Assembly: GCF_019145195.1 (NCBI RefSeq) | Contig: NZ_JAHSTW010000010.1 | Coordinates: forward strand, 248,001-312,000 | Length of the DNA: 64,000 bases | Direction of reading: 5' to 3' | Origin: Pseudomonas siliginis | GTDB lineage: Bacteria > Pseudomonadota > Gammaproteobacteria > Pseudomonadales > Pseudomonadaceae | In this document: piece by piece, positions 14,661 to 24,265 of the stretch | Layout: every line of letters begins with the position of its first letter | How positions within the stretch are numbered: position 1 is the first letter of the stretch | Translations under genes and position numbers: made by a program | The notes under the pieces: generated by a model | The model's database searches: none | Told to the model about the DNA's origin: nothing | Seen by the model: the letters and a program-made list of their open reading frames with translations, nothing else

Positions 14661-16982
14661 ATGGCACGTCAACACGCACAACTACCGGTCAGTTCACCAC
14701 GTCTGCTCGCCTCGGCAATCGGTGTCGCAATCACCGCCGGCTCGGCTGGGCAGATGGTCTTCGCGGCGGAAAAAACCGAGAGCAAAACTTCCGGCAACGC
14801 CATTGCCCTGGATGCCACCGCCATCACCGGCGAAGCCCAAGACTCGACCTCCTATCAGGTCGAAAAAGCCTCCTCGCCCAAGTACACCGCGCCACTGGTC
14901 GACACGCCGCGCTCGGTCACCGTCATCCCGCAACAAGTGCTTAAGGACACCGGCGCGCTGAACATGCAGGACGCGCTGCGCACCGTGCCGGGCATCACTT
15001 TCGGCGCCGGTGAAGGCGGCAACCCGCAGGGCGATCGTCCGTTCATTCGCGGCTTCGATGCTCAGGGCGACACCTATCTGGACGGCGTGCGCGACACCGG
15101 TTCGCAGAGCCGCGAAATCTTCGCCGTGGAAAACATCGAAGTCAGCAAAGGCCCGAACTCGGCGATTGGCGGTCGTGGCGCCGCCGGCGGCAGCATCAAC
15201 CTGGTGAGCAAGAAAGCGCATCTGGGCAATTCGTTCGACGGCGGCTTCACCTACGGCTCCGACCAGACCCAGCGCTACACCCTCGACGGTAACTATCAGT
15301 TCAGCGACAGCGCTGCCGGCCGTCTCAACCTGATGAGCCACGAGAGCAACGTCGCCGGTCGCGACAAAGTCGATTACGACCGTTGGGGCATCGCGCCGTC
15401 GCTGGCCTTCGGCCTGGGCACCGATACCCGTGTAAACCTCGACTACTACCATCTGGAAAGCAACGACACCCCGGACTCGGGCATCCCGTACACCATTCCC
15501 ACCGGTGGTTCGGCCGCGCGCACCAAATCCAACCCGGACAAGCCGTACGCCGGTGGCGATCACGACAACTTCTATGGTCTGGATCGTGACTTCCGCAAGG
15601 GCCGCACCGACACCGCGACCTTCGCCATCGAGCACGACCTCAATGATGCGCTGACCATCAAGAACACCCTGCGCCACGGCAGCAGCATGCAGGATTACAT
15701 TCTCACCCAGCCGGACGACAGCAAGGGCAACGTCAACAACGGCAGCGTCTGGCGTCGGGCCAACACGCGGGTGAGCAACACCGAAACCACCACCAACCAG
15801 ACCGACCTGTTCGGCACCTTCTACGTGGGCGGTTTCAAGAACAGCTTCTCCACCGGTGTCGAATACACCCGTGAGCAGAGCGAGAAATCCTCGTACAACG
15901 TCAACACCGACACTACGCCGCGTACGACCAATGTGCCTTCCAGCAGTAACTGCACACCGGCGATGATTGGCGCCTCGAGCAATTACAACTGCACCTCGCT
16001 GTCGAACCCGAACCCGAACGATCCGTGGAACGGTGCGATCTCGCGCAACTACGCCGGCACCGACACCCAGGCGGACACCTACGCGCTGTACGTATTCGAC
16101 ACGCTGGAGTTGTCCGAGCAGTGGCTGGTGAACATGGGCCTGCGCTACGACCACTTCGACACCGACTACAAAACCTACAACGCAGCAGGCACCACCACCT
16201 CGAAGGGCGATGACACCAGCGAATTCGTCACCGGCCAGTTCGGCGTGGTCTACAAGCCGGCGGAAAACGGCAGCATCTACGCCTCTTATGCAACCTCGGC
16301 GACACCGCCGGGCAACACCCTGGGCGAAGGTCAGGAAGGCAACCCGCTGGGCGGCACGCCGGATCGCAGCGGCAACCTGCTGAGCAGCGACATGGAGCCG
16401 GAAACCACCAAGAACTACGAGATCGGCACCAAGTGGGATCTGCTCAATGATCGCCTGTCGCTGACCGCCGACATCTTCCGCACCGAGAAGGAAAACGCTC
16501 GCGTGCAGGTCGACACCAGCTCCTACGAGAACGCCGGCAAGACCCGCGTACAAGGCTTCGAACTGTCGGCCAGCGGCAAGATCACCGACAAGTGGCAGGT
16601 GTTCGCCGGTTACGCCTTCATGGACAGCGAACAGGTTGATGGTGGCCCGCTGGGTCGCGCCAACGACGGCAACGATCTGCCGAACACACCGAAAAACAGC
16701 GCCAGCCTGTGGACCACGTATCAGGTCACGCCAAAGCTGACGATCGGTGGTGGCGCGTTCTACGTCGATGACGTCTACGGCAGTGTCGCCAACACGACGA
16801 TGGTCGATTCGTACGTGCGTTACGACGCGATGGCGGCCTACAAGCTGACCAAGAACGTCGACCTGCAACTCAACGTGCAGAACCTGACCGACGAAACCTA
16901 TTACGACAAAGCCTTCTCGACCCACTTCGCCAATCAGGCGGCGGGACGCACGGCGCTGTTGAGCACCAACTTCCACTTCTGA
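14661..16982 (+). CDS. piuA: TonB-dependent siderophore receptor PiuA
   Basis: This outer-membrane receptor of 773 residues imports ferric siderophores using TonB energy. It has an N-terminal export signal ending near MVFAAEKTE, a plug domain (about residues 60-170, with VDTPRSVTVIPQQVL and the typical NIEVSKGPNSAIGGRGAAGGSINLV), and a beta-barrel ending in the C-terminal phenylalanine (LLSTNFHF). Two cysteines in the NCTPAMIGASSNYNC extracellular loop may form a disulphide. In P. aeruginosa PiuA is also a route for siderophore-conjugated beta-lactams. The ATG at 14661 follows GGGGAGGGGAAT. It diverges from piuC. Confidence 0.95.
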   Translation: MARQHAQLPVSSPRLLASAIGVAITAGSAGQMVFAAEKTESKTSGNAIALDATAITGEAQDSTSYQVEKASSPKYTAPLVDTPRSVTVIPQQVLKDTGALNMQDALRTVPGITFGAGEGGNPQGDRPFIRGFDAQGDTYLDGVRDTGSQSREIFAVENIEVSKGPNSAIGGRGAAGGSINLVSKKAHLGNSFDGGFTYGSDQTQRYTLDGNYQFSDSAAGRLNLMSHESNVAGRDKVDYDRWGIAPSLAFGLGTDTRVNLDYYHLESNDTPDSGIPYTIPTGGSAARTKSNPDKPYAGGDHDNFYGLDRDFRKGRTDTATFAIEHDLNDALTIKNTLRHGSSMQDYILTQPDDSKGNVNNGSVWRRANTRVSNTETTTNQTDLFGTFYVGGFKNSFSTGVEYTREQSEKSSYNVNTDTTPRTTNVPSSSNCTPAMIGASSNYNCTSLSNPNPNDPWNGAISRNYAGTDTQADTYALYVFDTLELSEQWLVNMGLRYDHFDTDYKTYNAAGTTTSKGDDTSEFVTGQFGVVYKPAENGSIYASYATSATPPGNTLGEGQEGNPLGGTPDRSGNLLSSDMEPETTKNYEIGTKWDLLNDRLSLTADIFRTEKENARVQVDTSSYENAGKTRVQGFELSASGKITDKWQVFAGYAFMDSEQVDGGPLGRANDGNDLPNTPKNSASLWTTYQVTPKLTIGGGAFYVDDVYGSVANTTMVDSYVRYDAMAAYKLTKNVDLQLNVQNLTDETYYDKAFSTHFANQAAGRTALLSTNFHF

Positions 16983-16997
16983 CCGATGTGAATAACT

Positions 16998-17084
16998 GTG
17001 GGAGCGAGCCTGCTCGCGAAGGCAATCTTTCAGCAACATTGATGCTGACTGACACACCGCTTTCGCGAGCAGGCTCTCTCCCAC
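16998..17084. repeat. REPIN, copy 4 (right arm with one mismatch)
   Basis: This 87-base inverted REP pair lies after piuA. The right arm reads CAGGCTCTCTCCCAC, where the other copies have CAGGCTCGCTCCCAC. Confidence 0.88.
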
Positions 17085-17106
17085 AGAGAATGTGCCGCGA
17101 GGCTCG

Positions 17107-17136
17107 GCCCCGTTCATTCAGTTGAACGGGGCTTTC
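17107..17136 (+). terminator. Intrinsic terminator after piuA
   Basis: The stem GCCCCGTTCA / TTGAACGGGGC is followed by TTTC, lying 22 bases past the REPIN. It implies that the downstream reductase gene has its own promoter. Confidence 0.75.
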
Positions 17137-17217
17137 GTGTGTTACGCAAAACGCTTCTTGATAACCCACGGCATAATGCGCGCCGTGATGACAATTTCCG
17201 AACGGACGGCGAGTGAC

Positions 17218-19746
17218 GTGTTGAAGAAAACCCTGTTCCAGTTGCACTGGTTTTTTGGCATCACCGCAGGGCTGGTGCTGGCTCTGATGGGCATCACCGG
17301 CGCGGCCTATTCGTTTCAGGACGAGATCCTGCGCGCGCTGAATCCGTCCGTTCTGCAGGTGGAAAAACAGGTCGCCGGAGTGCTGCCGCCGGTGGAACTG
17401 GTGGAGCGCATCGAAGCTGCGTCCGGCAAGAAAGTCGCGATGCTCTGGGTCGAGACCGACAGCGGTCACGCCGCACGCGTTTACTTCACCCCACCCAAAG
17501 GCGAACGGCGTGGCGAGATGCGCTACTTCGATCCGTACACCGCCGAGTTCAAGGGCGACGCCACCGGTCAGGATTTCTTCGGCCTGATGCTGCAACTGCA
17601 CCGCTTCCTCGCCATGGGCGATACCGGGCGCAACATTACCGGCGCCTGCACCTTGATGCTGTTGTTCTTCTGCCTTTCTGGTCTGTATTTGCGTTGGCCG
17701 CGTCAGTGGAACAGCTGGCGCGTGTGGTTGACCCTGGACTGGAAAAAGAAGGGCCGCGCGTTCAATTGGGATCTGCACTCGGTGGCCGGCACCTGGTGCC
17801 TTTTGGTTTATCTGCTGCTGGCGTTGACCGGTTTGTCATGGTCGTACGAGTGGTACAACAAAGGCCTGACCCGACTGCTTTCCGACGCGCCGCAAAACGA
17901 ACGCGTACGCGGCGGTCGCGGCCCGGCGCCGGAAGGCCCGGCACCGACCGCCGACTACGCAGCGATGTGGAGCAGCATCTACAGCGCTGCCGGCCCGGGT
18001 CTGGCCGCGTACAACATTCGCATGCCGGCGGTGGCCGGCCAGCCGGCGACGGTGTTCTACCTGCTCGACAGCTCACCCCATGACCGCGCGCTGAACCAGA
18101 TCACCCTCGACCCGACCACCGGCGTGGTCAAACGCGTCGACCGCTATGCCGACAAAAGCTTCAAGGCCCAACTGCTGACCAGCATTTATGCGCTGCACGT
18201 GGGCAGCTACTTCGGCCTCGTCGGGCGCATCATCGTGACGATCGCAGCGGTGTGCATGCCGCTGTTTTTCATCACTGGCTGGCTGCTGTATCTGGATCGT
18301 CGGCGCAAGAAAAAGCAGATCAAGGATGCCCGCCAAGGCCTCGCGCAACCGTCCGCCGAGGCTTCGGCCTGGCTGATCGGCTTCGCCAGCCAGAGCGGAT
18401 TCGCCGAGCAACTGGCGTGGCAGACCGCCGGACAACTACAGGCCGCCGGGCTGCCGGTCAACGTGCAGCCGCTGGCCAATCTGAGCGAACAGGATCTGCG
18501 TGAGTCGAACAACGCATTGTTCGTGGTCAGCACCTTCGGTGACGGCGAAGCGCCGGACAGCGCGCGGGGTTTCGAACGCAAAGTGCTGGCCAAAGCCTCG
18601 ACACTCGACAGCCTCAACTACGCCGTGCTCGGCCTCGGCGACCGGCAGTATGCGCACTTCTGCGGCTTCGCCAAACGCTTGCATCAATGGCTCGGCGAGC
18701 ACGGCGGCAAGACCTTGTTCGCCCCGGTGGAGGTCGACAGCGGCGATCCTTACGCGTTGCGTCACTGGCAAACGCAACTCGGCCAGCTCACCGGACAGGC
18801 GCCGAGCGAAACCTGGCAAGCACCCAGCTACGACAACTGGACGCTGGTCCGTCGCGAACTGATGAACCCCGACAGCAGCGGCGCGCCGGTCTATCTGCTC
18901 GGCCTCAAAGCCCCGGACACCCGCAGCTGGCTGGCCGGTGACCTGGTCGAAGTGTTGCCACGCAATTGCCCGTGGGCCATCGAGCACTTCCTCGACGGCC
19001 TCGGCATTCGTGGCGAGACCCCGGTGAAGGTCAACGGCATCGACGAGCCACTGGAAGTGGCCCTCGCCTCACGCCAACTGCCCGAACACCGCGCGCATCT
19101 GGTCGGCCTGCATGCGCAGTCGCTGGTCGACGCGATGGTGCCGCTGGCCATGCGCGAATACTCCATCGCCTCGATTGCCGCTGACGGCGTGCTGGAGCTG
19201 ATCGTGCGTCAGGAACAGCACAACGACGGCAGCCTCGGCATAGGCTCCGGCTGGCTCACCGAGCATGCGCCTGTGGGCGGCAGCATCAGCCTGCGCGTGC
19301 GGCGCAACAGTGGTTTCCACCTGCCGAACGAACCCGTGCCGATGATCCTGCTGGGCAACGGCACAGGTCTCGCCGGCCTGCGCAGCCTGCTCAAGGCACG
19401 CATTGCCGATGGTCAGCAACGACAGTGGCTGCTGTTCGGCGAGCGCAACCGCGAGCACGACTTCCTCTGCCGCGCCGAGCTCGAGGAATGGGTGGTCAAT
19501 GGTGATCTGGCGCGGCTGGATCTGGCGTTTTCGCGGGATCAGGCTGAGAAGGTTTATGTGCAGGATCGCTTGCGTGAGTCGGCGGATGAACTGAAGAAGT
19601 GGTTGGCTGATGGTGCCGTCATTTATATCTGCGGCAGCCTTCAAGGGATGGCCTCAGGCGTAGACCAGGCGCTCAACGATATCCTCGGCAGCGCCGAAGT
19701 CGAACGTCTGATCGAACAGGGCCGCTATCGCCGGGACGTTTACTGA
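17218..19746 (+). CDS. piuB: PepSY-domain membrane flavoprotein reductase (PiuB type)
   Basis: This large fusion protein has 842 residues. The N-terminal half is a PepSY-associated membrane domain with about four helices and histidines on them (LFQLHWFFG, MLQLHRFLA, YALHVGSYFG), which may bind haem. From about residue 390 a flavodoxin-like domain begins (IGFASQSGFAEQLAWQTA), followed by a sulphite-reductase/CPR-like FAD-NADPH domain (REYSIASI, GNGTGLAGLRSLL, C-terminal RYRRDVY). It probably passes electrons from NADPH through the membrane to reduce ferric siderophore. The GTG at 17218 gives VLKKTLFQLHWFF, like homologues; in-frame ATGs at 17176 and 17188 are possible. The symbol follows the P. 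aeruginosa locus. Confidence 0.85.
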   Translation: MLKKTLFQLHWFFGITAGLVLALMGITGAAYSFQDEILRALNPSVLQVEKQVAGVLPPVELVERIEAASGKKVAMLWVETDSGHAARVYFTPPKGERRGEMRYFDPYTAEFKGDATGQDFFGLMLQLHRFLAMGDTGRNITGACTLMLLFFCLSGLYLRWPRQWNSWRVWLTLDWKKKGRAFNWDLHSVAGTWCLLVYLLLALTGLSWSYEWYNKGLTRLLSDAPQNERVRGGRGPAPEGPAPTADYAAMWSSIYSAAGPGLAAYNIRMPAVAGQPATVFYLLDSSPHDRALNQITLDPTTGVVKRVDRYADKSFKAQLLTSIYALHVGSYFGLVGRIIVTIAAVCMPLFFITGWLLYLDRRRKKKQIKDARQGLAQPSAEASAWLIGFASQSGFAEQLAWQTAGQLQAAGLPVNVQPLANLSEQDLRESNNALFVVSTFGDGEAPDSARGFERKVLAKASTLDSLNYAVLGLGDRQYAHFCGFAKRLHQWLGEHGGKTLFAPVEVDSGDPYALRHWQTQLGQLTGQAPSETWQAPSYDNWTLVRRELMNPDSSGAPVYLLGLKAPDTRSWLAGDLVEVLPRNCPWAIEHFLDGLGIRGETPVKVNGIDEPLEVALASRQLPEHRAHLVGLHAQSLVDAMVPLAMREYSIASIAADGVLELIVRQEQHNDGSLGIGSGWLTEHAPVGGSISLRVRRNSGFHLPNEPVPMILLGNGTGLAGLRSLLKARIADGQQRQWLLFGERNREHDFLCRAELEEWVVNGDLARLDLAFSRDQAEKVYVQDRLRESADELKKWLADGAVIYICGSLQGMASGVDQALNDILGSAEVERLIEQGRYRRDVY

Positions 19747-19763
19747 CCCAACACCATCCCCTT

Positions 19764-19851
19764 GTGGGAGCGAGCCTGCTCGCGAAGGCGATTTAACAGT
19801 CAACATTGGTGTTGGCTGTAAGTCCGCTTTCGCGAGCAGGCTCGCTCCCAC
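19764..19851. repeat. REPIN, copy 5
   Basis: This 88-base inverted REP pair with perfect arms lies between the converging piuB-type reductase and phoD genes, 17 bases from one stop and 14 from the other. Confidence 0.9.
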
Positions 19852-19865
19852 AGGGGACGCGCTGC

Positions 19866-21407
19866 TCAGTCCGGTTGGAGTTTCTGTTCGTAAACAGCGA
19901 TGCCATCCAGATCCCGCAACACCACACTCATCTCGCCGCTCTGCCCTTCGATATTCACCTCACCAAAAAACTGAAACCCGGCAAACGGCGAGGAGTTCTG
20001 TGCGGGCGGTGCTTTCTCGAACACCACCTCTGGGCCAAACGTCTTGTCCAGTGGATTCGGCCCGAAACTGCCGGCGTTCAACGGCCCGGCAACAAATTCC
20101 CAGAACGGTTCGAAATCCTGGAACGCGGCGCGGTCCGGATGATAGTGATGCGCCGCGCAGTAGTGCACGTCCGCCGTCAGAAACACGAAATTGCGCACCT
20201 GCTGCGCGCGCAGGAATCCGAGCAGCTCGGCAATTTCCAGTTCACGCCCCTGCGCCGGGCCGGGGTCGCCGTTGGCCACGGCTTCCCAGCGTGCAACCCC
20301 CGGGCTGACCTCGCCGTCCGGGACGCCCAGGCCGATGGGCATGTCGGCGGCGATGACTTTCCACTGCGCCGTCGACGCCTGCAATTCACGCTTGAGCCAG
20401 TCCAGTTGCTCACGGCCGAGAAACGGTTTTGCCGCGCCGAGGTTGTCGTCGTTGGCTTCGCGATAGCTGCGCATATCCAGCACGAACACATCGAGCATCG
20501 GTCCGTAGCTGAGCTTGCGATAAATCCGCCCGCCGCCGTCCGCCGCTTGCAAACGCATCGGCGCATATTCCAGCCACGCCTGCCGCGCGCGGCCGACCAG
20601 CTTGTGGATATCTTTCTCCTGATAACGCTCATCCAGCTGCTTGCCCGGTGACCAGTTGTTGACCACTTCGTGATCGTCCCACTGCCAGATCTGCGGCACT
20701 TCGGCGTTGAAGCGGCGGATGTTTTCGTCCATCAGGTTGTAGCGATAGTTGCCGCGATAATCGTCGAGGGTCTGCGCGACTTTGCTCTTGGCTTCGGTGG
20801 TGACATTGCGCCAGATGCGCCCGCTTTCGGTGGTCAGTTGCGCGGGCACCGGGCCGTCGGCGTAGATGGTGTCGCCGCTGTGGATAAAGAAGTCCGGCAG
20901 GCGCAGGCGCATGGCTTCGTAGATGCGCATGCCGCCGATATCCGGGTTGATCCCGAAGCCTTGGCCGACGGTGTCACCGCTCCAGACAAAACGGATGTCG
21001 CGTTTTGTCGTTGGCACACTGCGCAGATGGCCGAACCACGGTTCGCTGGCGACGCCGCTCTGGGCGTCTTCGAAGTGCACGCGATAGAAAATTGCCTGGT
21101 TGGCCGGCAGGCCGGTGAGTTCGACGCGGGCGGTGAAATCACTGCGCGCATCGGCCAGTGGCGAGACGAATTTGCGCGGGTTGCCGAACAGGCTGCCGGT
21201 GTCCCACTCGACCACCATGCGCGCCGGGCGATCGCTGCGACTCCAGATCATCGCGCGGTCGCCGAGCAGGTCGCCGGACTGCACGCCGTCGGTGAGCTGC
21301 GGACGATCCTTGACCGAGGCGATCACCGCCGGCGCCAGCCCCGGCAGCAACAGCCCGGCGCCGACCGCTTGCATGACGCGACGCCGACCGAGATTGAAAT
21401 CGCTCAT
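19866..21407 (-). CDS. phoD: Alkaline phosphatase/phosphodiesterase PhoD
   Basis: This secreted enzyme of 513 residues hydrolyses phosphate mono- and diesters. A twin-arginine signal is visible at the N-terminus (LGRRRVMQAVGAGLLLPGLAPAVIA), so export folded via Tat is likely. The PhoD N-terminal domain (GVQSGDLLGDRAMIWSR) precedes the metallophosphatase core with metal ligands in FVWSGDTVGQ, FFIHSGDTIYADGP, WDDHEVVNNW and FLTADVHYCAAHH. The ATG at 21407 has GGGAGAA upstream. No Pho box was found by eye in the short upstream gap, so phosphate control is unproven. Confidence 0.92.
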   Translation of the reverse strand: MSDFNLGRRRVMQAVGAGLLLPGLAPAVIASVKDRPQLTDGVQSGDLLGDRAMIWSRSDRPARMVVEWDTGSLFGNPRKFVSPLADARSDFTARVELTGLPANQAIFYRVHFEDAQSGVASEPWFGHLRSVPTTKRDIRFVWSGDTVGQGFGINPDIGGMRIYEAMRLRLPDFFIHSGDTIYADGPVPAQLTTESGRIWRNVTTEAKSKVAQTLDDYRGNYRYNLMDENIRRFNAEVPQIWQWDDHEVVNNWSPGKQLDERYQEKDIHKLVGRARQAWLEYAPMRLQAADGGGRIYRKLSYGPMLDVFVLDMRSYREANDDNLGAAKPFLGREQLDWLKRELQASTAQWKVIAADMPIGLGVPDGEVSPGVARWEAVANGDPGPAQGRELEIAELLGFLRAQQVRNFVFLTADVHYCAAHHYHPDRAAFQDFEPFWEFVAGPLNAGSFGPNPLDKTFGPEVVFEKAPPAQNSSPFAGFQFFGEVNIEGQSGEMSVVLRDLDGIAVYEQKLQPD

Positions 21408-21476
21408 GGTGTTCTCCCTGCAAAAGGGAAAACTTAAGCACGGGTGTATGAACCCGCTATGACAATGCAGACTCCT

Positions 21477-21563
21477 GTGGGAGCGAGCCTGCTCGCGAAG
21501 GCGTCCTGCCAGTTACCACATCTTCAGCTGGCACTCCGCGTTCGCGAGCAGGCTCGCTCCCAC
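21477..21563. repeat. REPIN, copy 6
   Basis: This 87-base inverted REP pair lies between the start of phoD and the end of fruA (both minus strand). It must therefore lie in the 5' flank of phoD and the 3' flank of the fru operon. Confidence 0.9.
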
Positions 21564-21578
21564 AGGGTTTGGCGGGTG

Positions 21579-23312
21579 TCAGGCGTTGACGGGTTCGACT
21601 GCCAACTCGACAGCCTCAGGCCGTTTAAGCAGCGCATACACCACCGCCGTAACCAGGCTCCCCGCAACAATCGCCAGCAGATACAGCAGCGCATGGTTGA
21701 TCGCATTCGGGATCGCCAGCACGAACAAGCCACCGTGCGGCGCCATCAGTTTGCAGCCGAAGTACATCGACAAGGCACCGGTCAGCGCACCCCCGGCGAT
21801 GCTCGCCGGGATCACCCGCAGCGGGTCTTTCGCGGCAAACGGAATCGCCCCTTCGGAGATAAAGCACAGGCCCAGCACGAAAGCCGCTTTGCCGGCCTCG
21901 CGTTCAGTCTGGGCAAACTTGCGCCGGGCAATGAAGGTGGCGATGCCCAGACCGATCGGCGGCACCATGCCGGCGGCCATGGTCGCGGCCATCGGTGCGT
22001 AACTCTGCGAGGCCAGCAGCCCCACCGAAAACGCATAGGCAGCCTTGTTGATCGGCCCGCCGAGGTCGACGCACATCATGCCGCCGAGCAATACGCCGAG
22101 CAGAATCGCGTTGGTGGTACCCATGCTGTCGAGGAACTGGGTGAGCGCGGCGAGCATGCCGGCGACCGGTTTGCCGACCACGTAAATCATCACCAGACCG
22201 GTGACCAGACTGGCCAGCAACGGGATGATCAGAATCGGCTTCAACGCTTCCAGGCTCTGCGGCAATTTCACATAGCGGGCGATGGCTTTGGCGGCATAAC
22301 CGGCGATGAAGCCGGCAATGATCCCGCCGATGAATCCGGCGCCCAGAGTGCCTGCGAGCAAACCGCCGATCATCCCCGGCGCAAGGCCCGGGCGATCGGC
22401 GATCGAGTAGGCGATGTAACCGGCGAGCAGCGGCACCATCAGCTTGAACGCGGTGTCGCCGCCGATCTGCATCAGCGCCGCCGCCAGCGTGCCTTCTTCC
22501 TTGTACGCGGTGATGCCGAACACGAACGACAATGCGATCAGCAAACCACCCGCCACCACCATTGGCAGCATGTACGACACACCCGTGAGCAGGTGCTTGT
22601 AGACGCTGGTTTTCTCCGACTTGGCCGGAGCCTTGCCGTCGCTTGCCGCGCTTTCGACAGCGCCTTCGGCCAGGGCTTTTTTCAGGGTCGCTTCGGATTG
22701 CTTCAGGGCAACGCCAGTGCCGCAGCGATAGATTTTCTTGCCGGCGAAACGCTCGGTAGCGACGTCGATATCCGCCGCCAGCAGCACCACGTCAGCCTCG
22801 GCGATGGCCGTTGCGCTGAGCGGGGTTTTCGCGCCGACCGAGCCTTGGGTTTCGACCTGCAATTCATAGCCCAGACGCTTGGCAGTCTGCTGCAACGCTT
22901 CGGCGGCCATGAAGGTGTGGGCGACGCCGGTCGGGCAGGCTGTGATGGCGACGATGCGTGGCGCACGTGGCGCGTCAATCGCCGGTTCGACTGCGCTGGC
23001 CACGTAGACTTCGGCTTCTTCAGCACCGCGACGCAGTACCGCTTCGACATCCTGCAGCGCCTGCGCCGGAGCGATCTGGAACACGCGCTTGCCGACAAAC
23101 CGGCTCATGTCCACCGCGCCGGTGGTGACCAGCAAGACCCACTCGGCGGCTTCGATGGTCGCCGCCGACAATTCGCGTTCCGGGTGTGCCGGATCGACCA
23201 CTTCAACGCTGGTGCTCCAGCCCTGGCGCTGCGCCGCTGCATCGAGCAGGCGCGCGCACAGCACACTGGTGACCATGCCGTTCGGGCAAGCCGTAACAAT
23301 GGCTAACTTCAT
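21579..23312 (-). CDS. fruA: PTS fructose transporter subunit EIIB'BC
   Basis: This inner-membrane fructose permease of the phosphotransferase system has 577 residues. Two EIIB domains come first: the N-terminal one with C9 (IVTACPNGM), usually a non-phosphorylated EIIB', and the second with C126 (AITACPTGVAHT), the expected phosphorylation site. The EIIC membrane domain (from about residue 235, LLTGVSYMLPMVVAGG) binds and translocates fructose, releasing fructose 1-phosphate. It is the last gene of fruBKA, 11 bases after fruK. Confidence 0.96.
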   Translation of the reverse strand: MKLAIVTACPNGMVTSVLCARLLDAAAQRQGWSTSVEVVDPAHPERELSAATIEAAEWVLLVTTGAVDMSRFVGKRVFQIAPAQALQDVEAVLRRGAEEAEVYVASAVEPAIDAPRAPRIVAITACPTGVAHTFMAAEALQQTAKRLGYELQVETQGSVGAKTPLSATAIAEADVVLLAADIDVATERFAGKKIYRCGTGVALKQSEATLKKALAEGAVESAASDGKAPAKSEKTSVYKHLLTGVSYMLPMVVAGGLLIALSFVFGITAYKEEGTLAAALMQIGGDTAFKLMVPLLAGYIAYSIADRPGLAPGMIGGLLAGTLGAGFIGGIIAGFIAGYAAKAIARYVKLPQSLEALKPILIIPLLASLVTGLVMIYVVGKPVAGMLAALTQFLDSMGTTNAILLGVLLGGMMCVDLGGPINKAAYAFSVGLLASQSYAPMAATMAAGMVPPIGLGIATFIARRKFAQTEREAGKAAFVLGLCFISEGAIPFAAKDPLRVIPASIAGGALTGALSMYFGCKLMAPHGGLFVLAIPNAINHALLYLLAIVAGSLVTAVVYALLKRPEAVELAVEPVNA

Positions 23313-23323
23313 GACAAACCCTC

Positions 23324-24265
23324 TTATTGTTCTGTCAGGGGGCGCACGCGCACGCCCTGTTCGAGCTGCGCCAGTTGCGCTGCGTCGTTGATGCCAAAAC
23401 CGATCTGGGTCACCGCCATCGCCGCAATCGCGGTGGCGGTGCGCAGGGTTTGCTCGGGGGTGTCGGCGCTGAGCAGACCGTGGAGCATGCCGGCCAGCAA
23501 GGAATCGCCGGCACCGACCGTGCTGGCCACGCTGACCTTCGGCGGCGAGGCATGGAGGGCCGAGCCGACACTGAACCAGTTGACCCCGTCGGCGCCGTGG
23601 GAAATCACCACGTGCTCGATGCCTTGCGCATGCAAACGTGCGGCGGCTTGTGCTTCGGCGATCGGCGACACCACTTCGCAGCCGAGGGCGTGGGCCAGTT
23701 CTTCGGTGTTCGGCTTGATCAGCCAGGGGCTGGCCTGCAACGCGACGCGCAAGGCTTCGCCGCTGGAATCAAGGGCGACTTTCAAGCCGAGCGCGTTCAA
23801 GCTTTCAATCAGCTCGCGCAACCACTGCGCAGTGACGCCGCGCGGCAGACTGCCGGCGACCACCACCGCATCGTGCCCCGGTGCGATCTTCTGCAAGCGA
23901 TCAAGCAAGGCTTGCTGCGCCGTTGCATCGACCACCGGGCCGGGGCCGTTGATGTCGGTGATGCGTCCGTCCTGTTCGGCGACCTTGATGTTGCTGCGCG
24001 TCTCGCCCGGCACGCGGATGAACGCGTCGACGAAACCGCGCTTGGCGAACAGGGTTTCGAACGCTTGCTGATTGTCTTCGCCGAGAAAGCCGCTGACGGT
24101 GACCTGATGGCCGAGATCCGCCAGCACCTGGGCGACGTTGACGCCTTTGCCCGCAGCGTGAGTGTGCATCTCCTCGCTGCGATTGACCTGACCGGCATCC
24201 AGCCGTGACAGCTCGACGGTGAGGTCGAGAGCCGGGTTGAGGGTCAGGGTGAGAATCTTGGCCAT
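23324..24265 (-). CDS. fruK: 1-phosphofructokinase
   Basis: FruK phosphorylates fructose 1-phosphate to fructose 1,6-bisphosphate in the cytoplasm. The protein has 313 residues and belongs to the PfkB/ribokinase family. The N-terminal signature is GKGVNVAQVLADLGH, and the C-terminal PfkB motif with the catalytic aspartate is STVGAGDSLLAG. It starts immediately after the fruB stop with no gap, which suggests coupled translation. Confidence 0.97.
   Translation of the reverse strand: MAKILTLTLNPALDLTVELSRLDAGQVNRSEEMHTHAAGKGVNVAQVLADLGHQVTVSGFLGEDNQQAFETLFAKRGFVDAFIRVPGETRSNIKVAEQDGRITDINGPGPVVDATAQQALLDRLQKIAPGHDAVVVAGSLPRGVTAQWLRELIESLNALGLKVALDSSGEALRVALQASPWLIKPNTEELAHALGCEVVSPIAEAQAAARLHAQGIEHVVISHGADGVNWFSVGSALHASPPKVSVASTVGAGDSLLAGMLHGLLSADTPEQTLRTATAIAAMAVTQIGFGINDAAQLAQLEQGVRVRPLTEQ

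Noticed and set aside
14511..14681. Upstream extension of piuC by 76 codons
   Set aside because: It would overlap the piuA promoter and start codon; the MLLHIPGLF start at 14453 matches the family.
14694..17117. Minus-strand open frame of 807 codons opposite piuA
   Set aside because: It is the mirror frame of a typical TonB receptor in GC-rich DNA, has no domain pattern and no ribosome-binding site; piuA itself has full family features.
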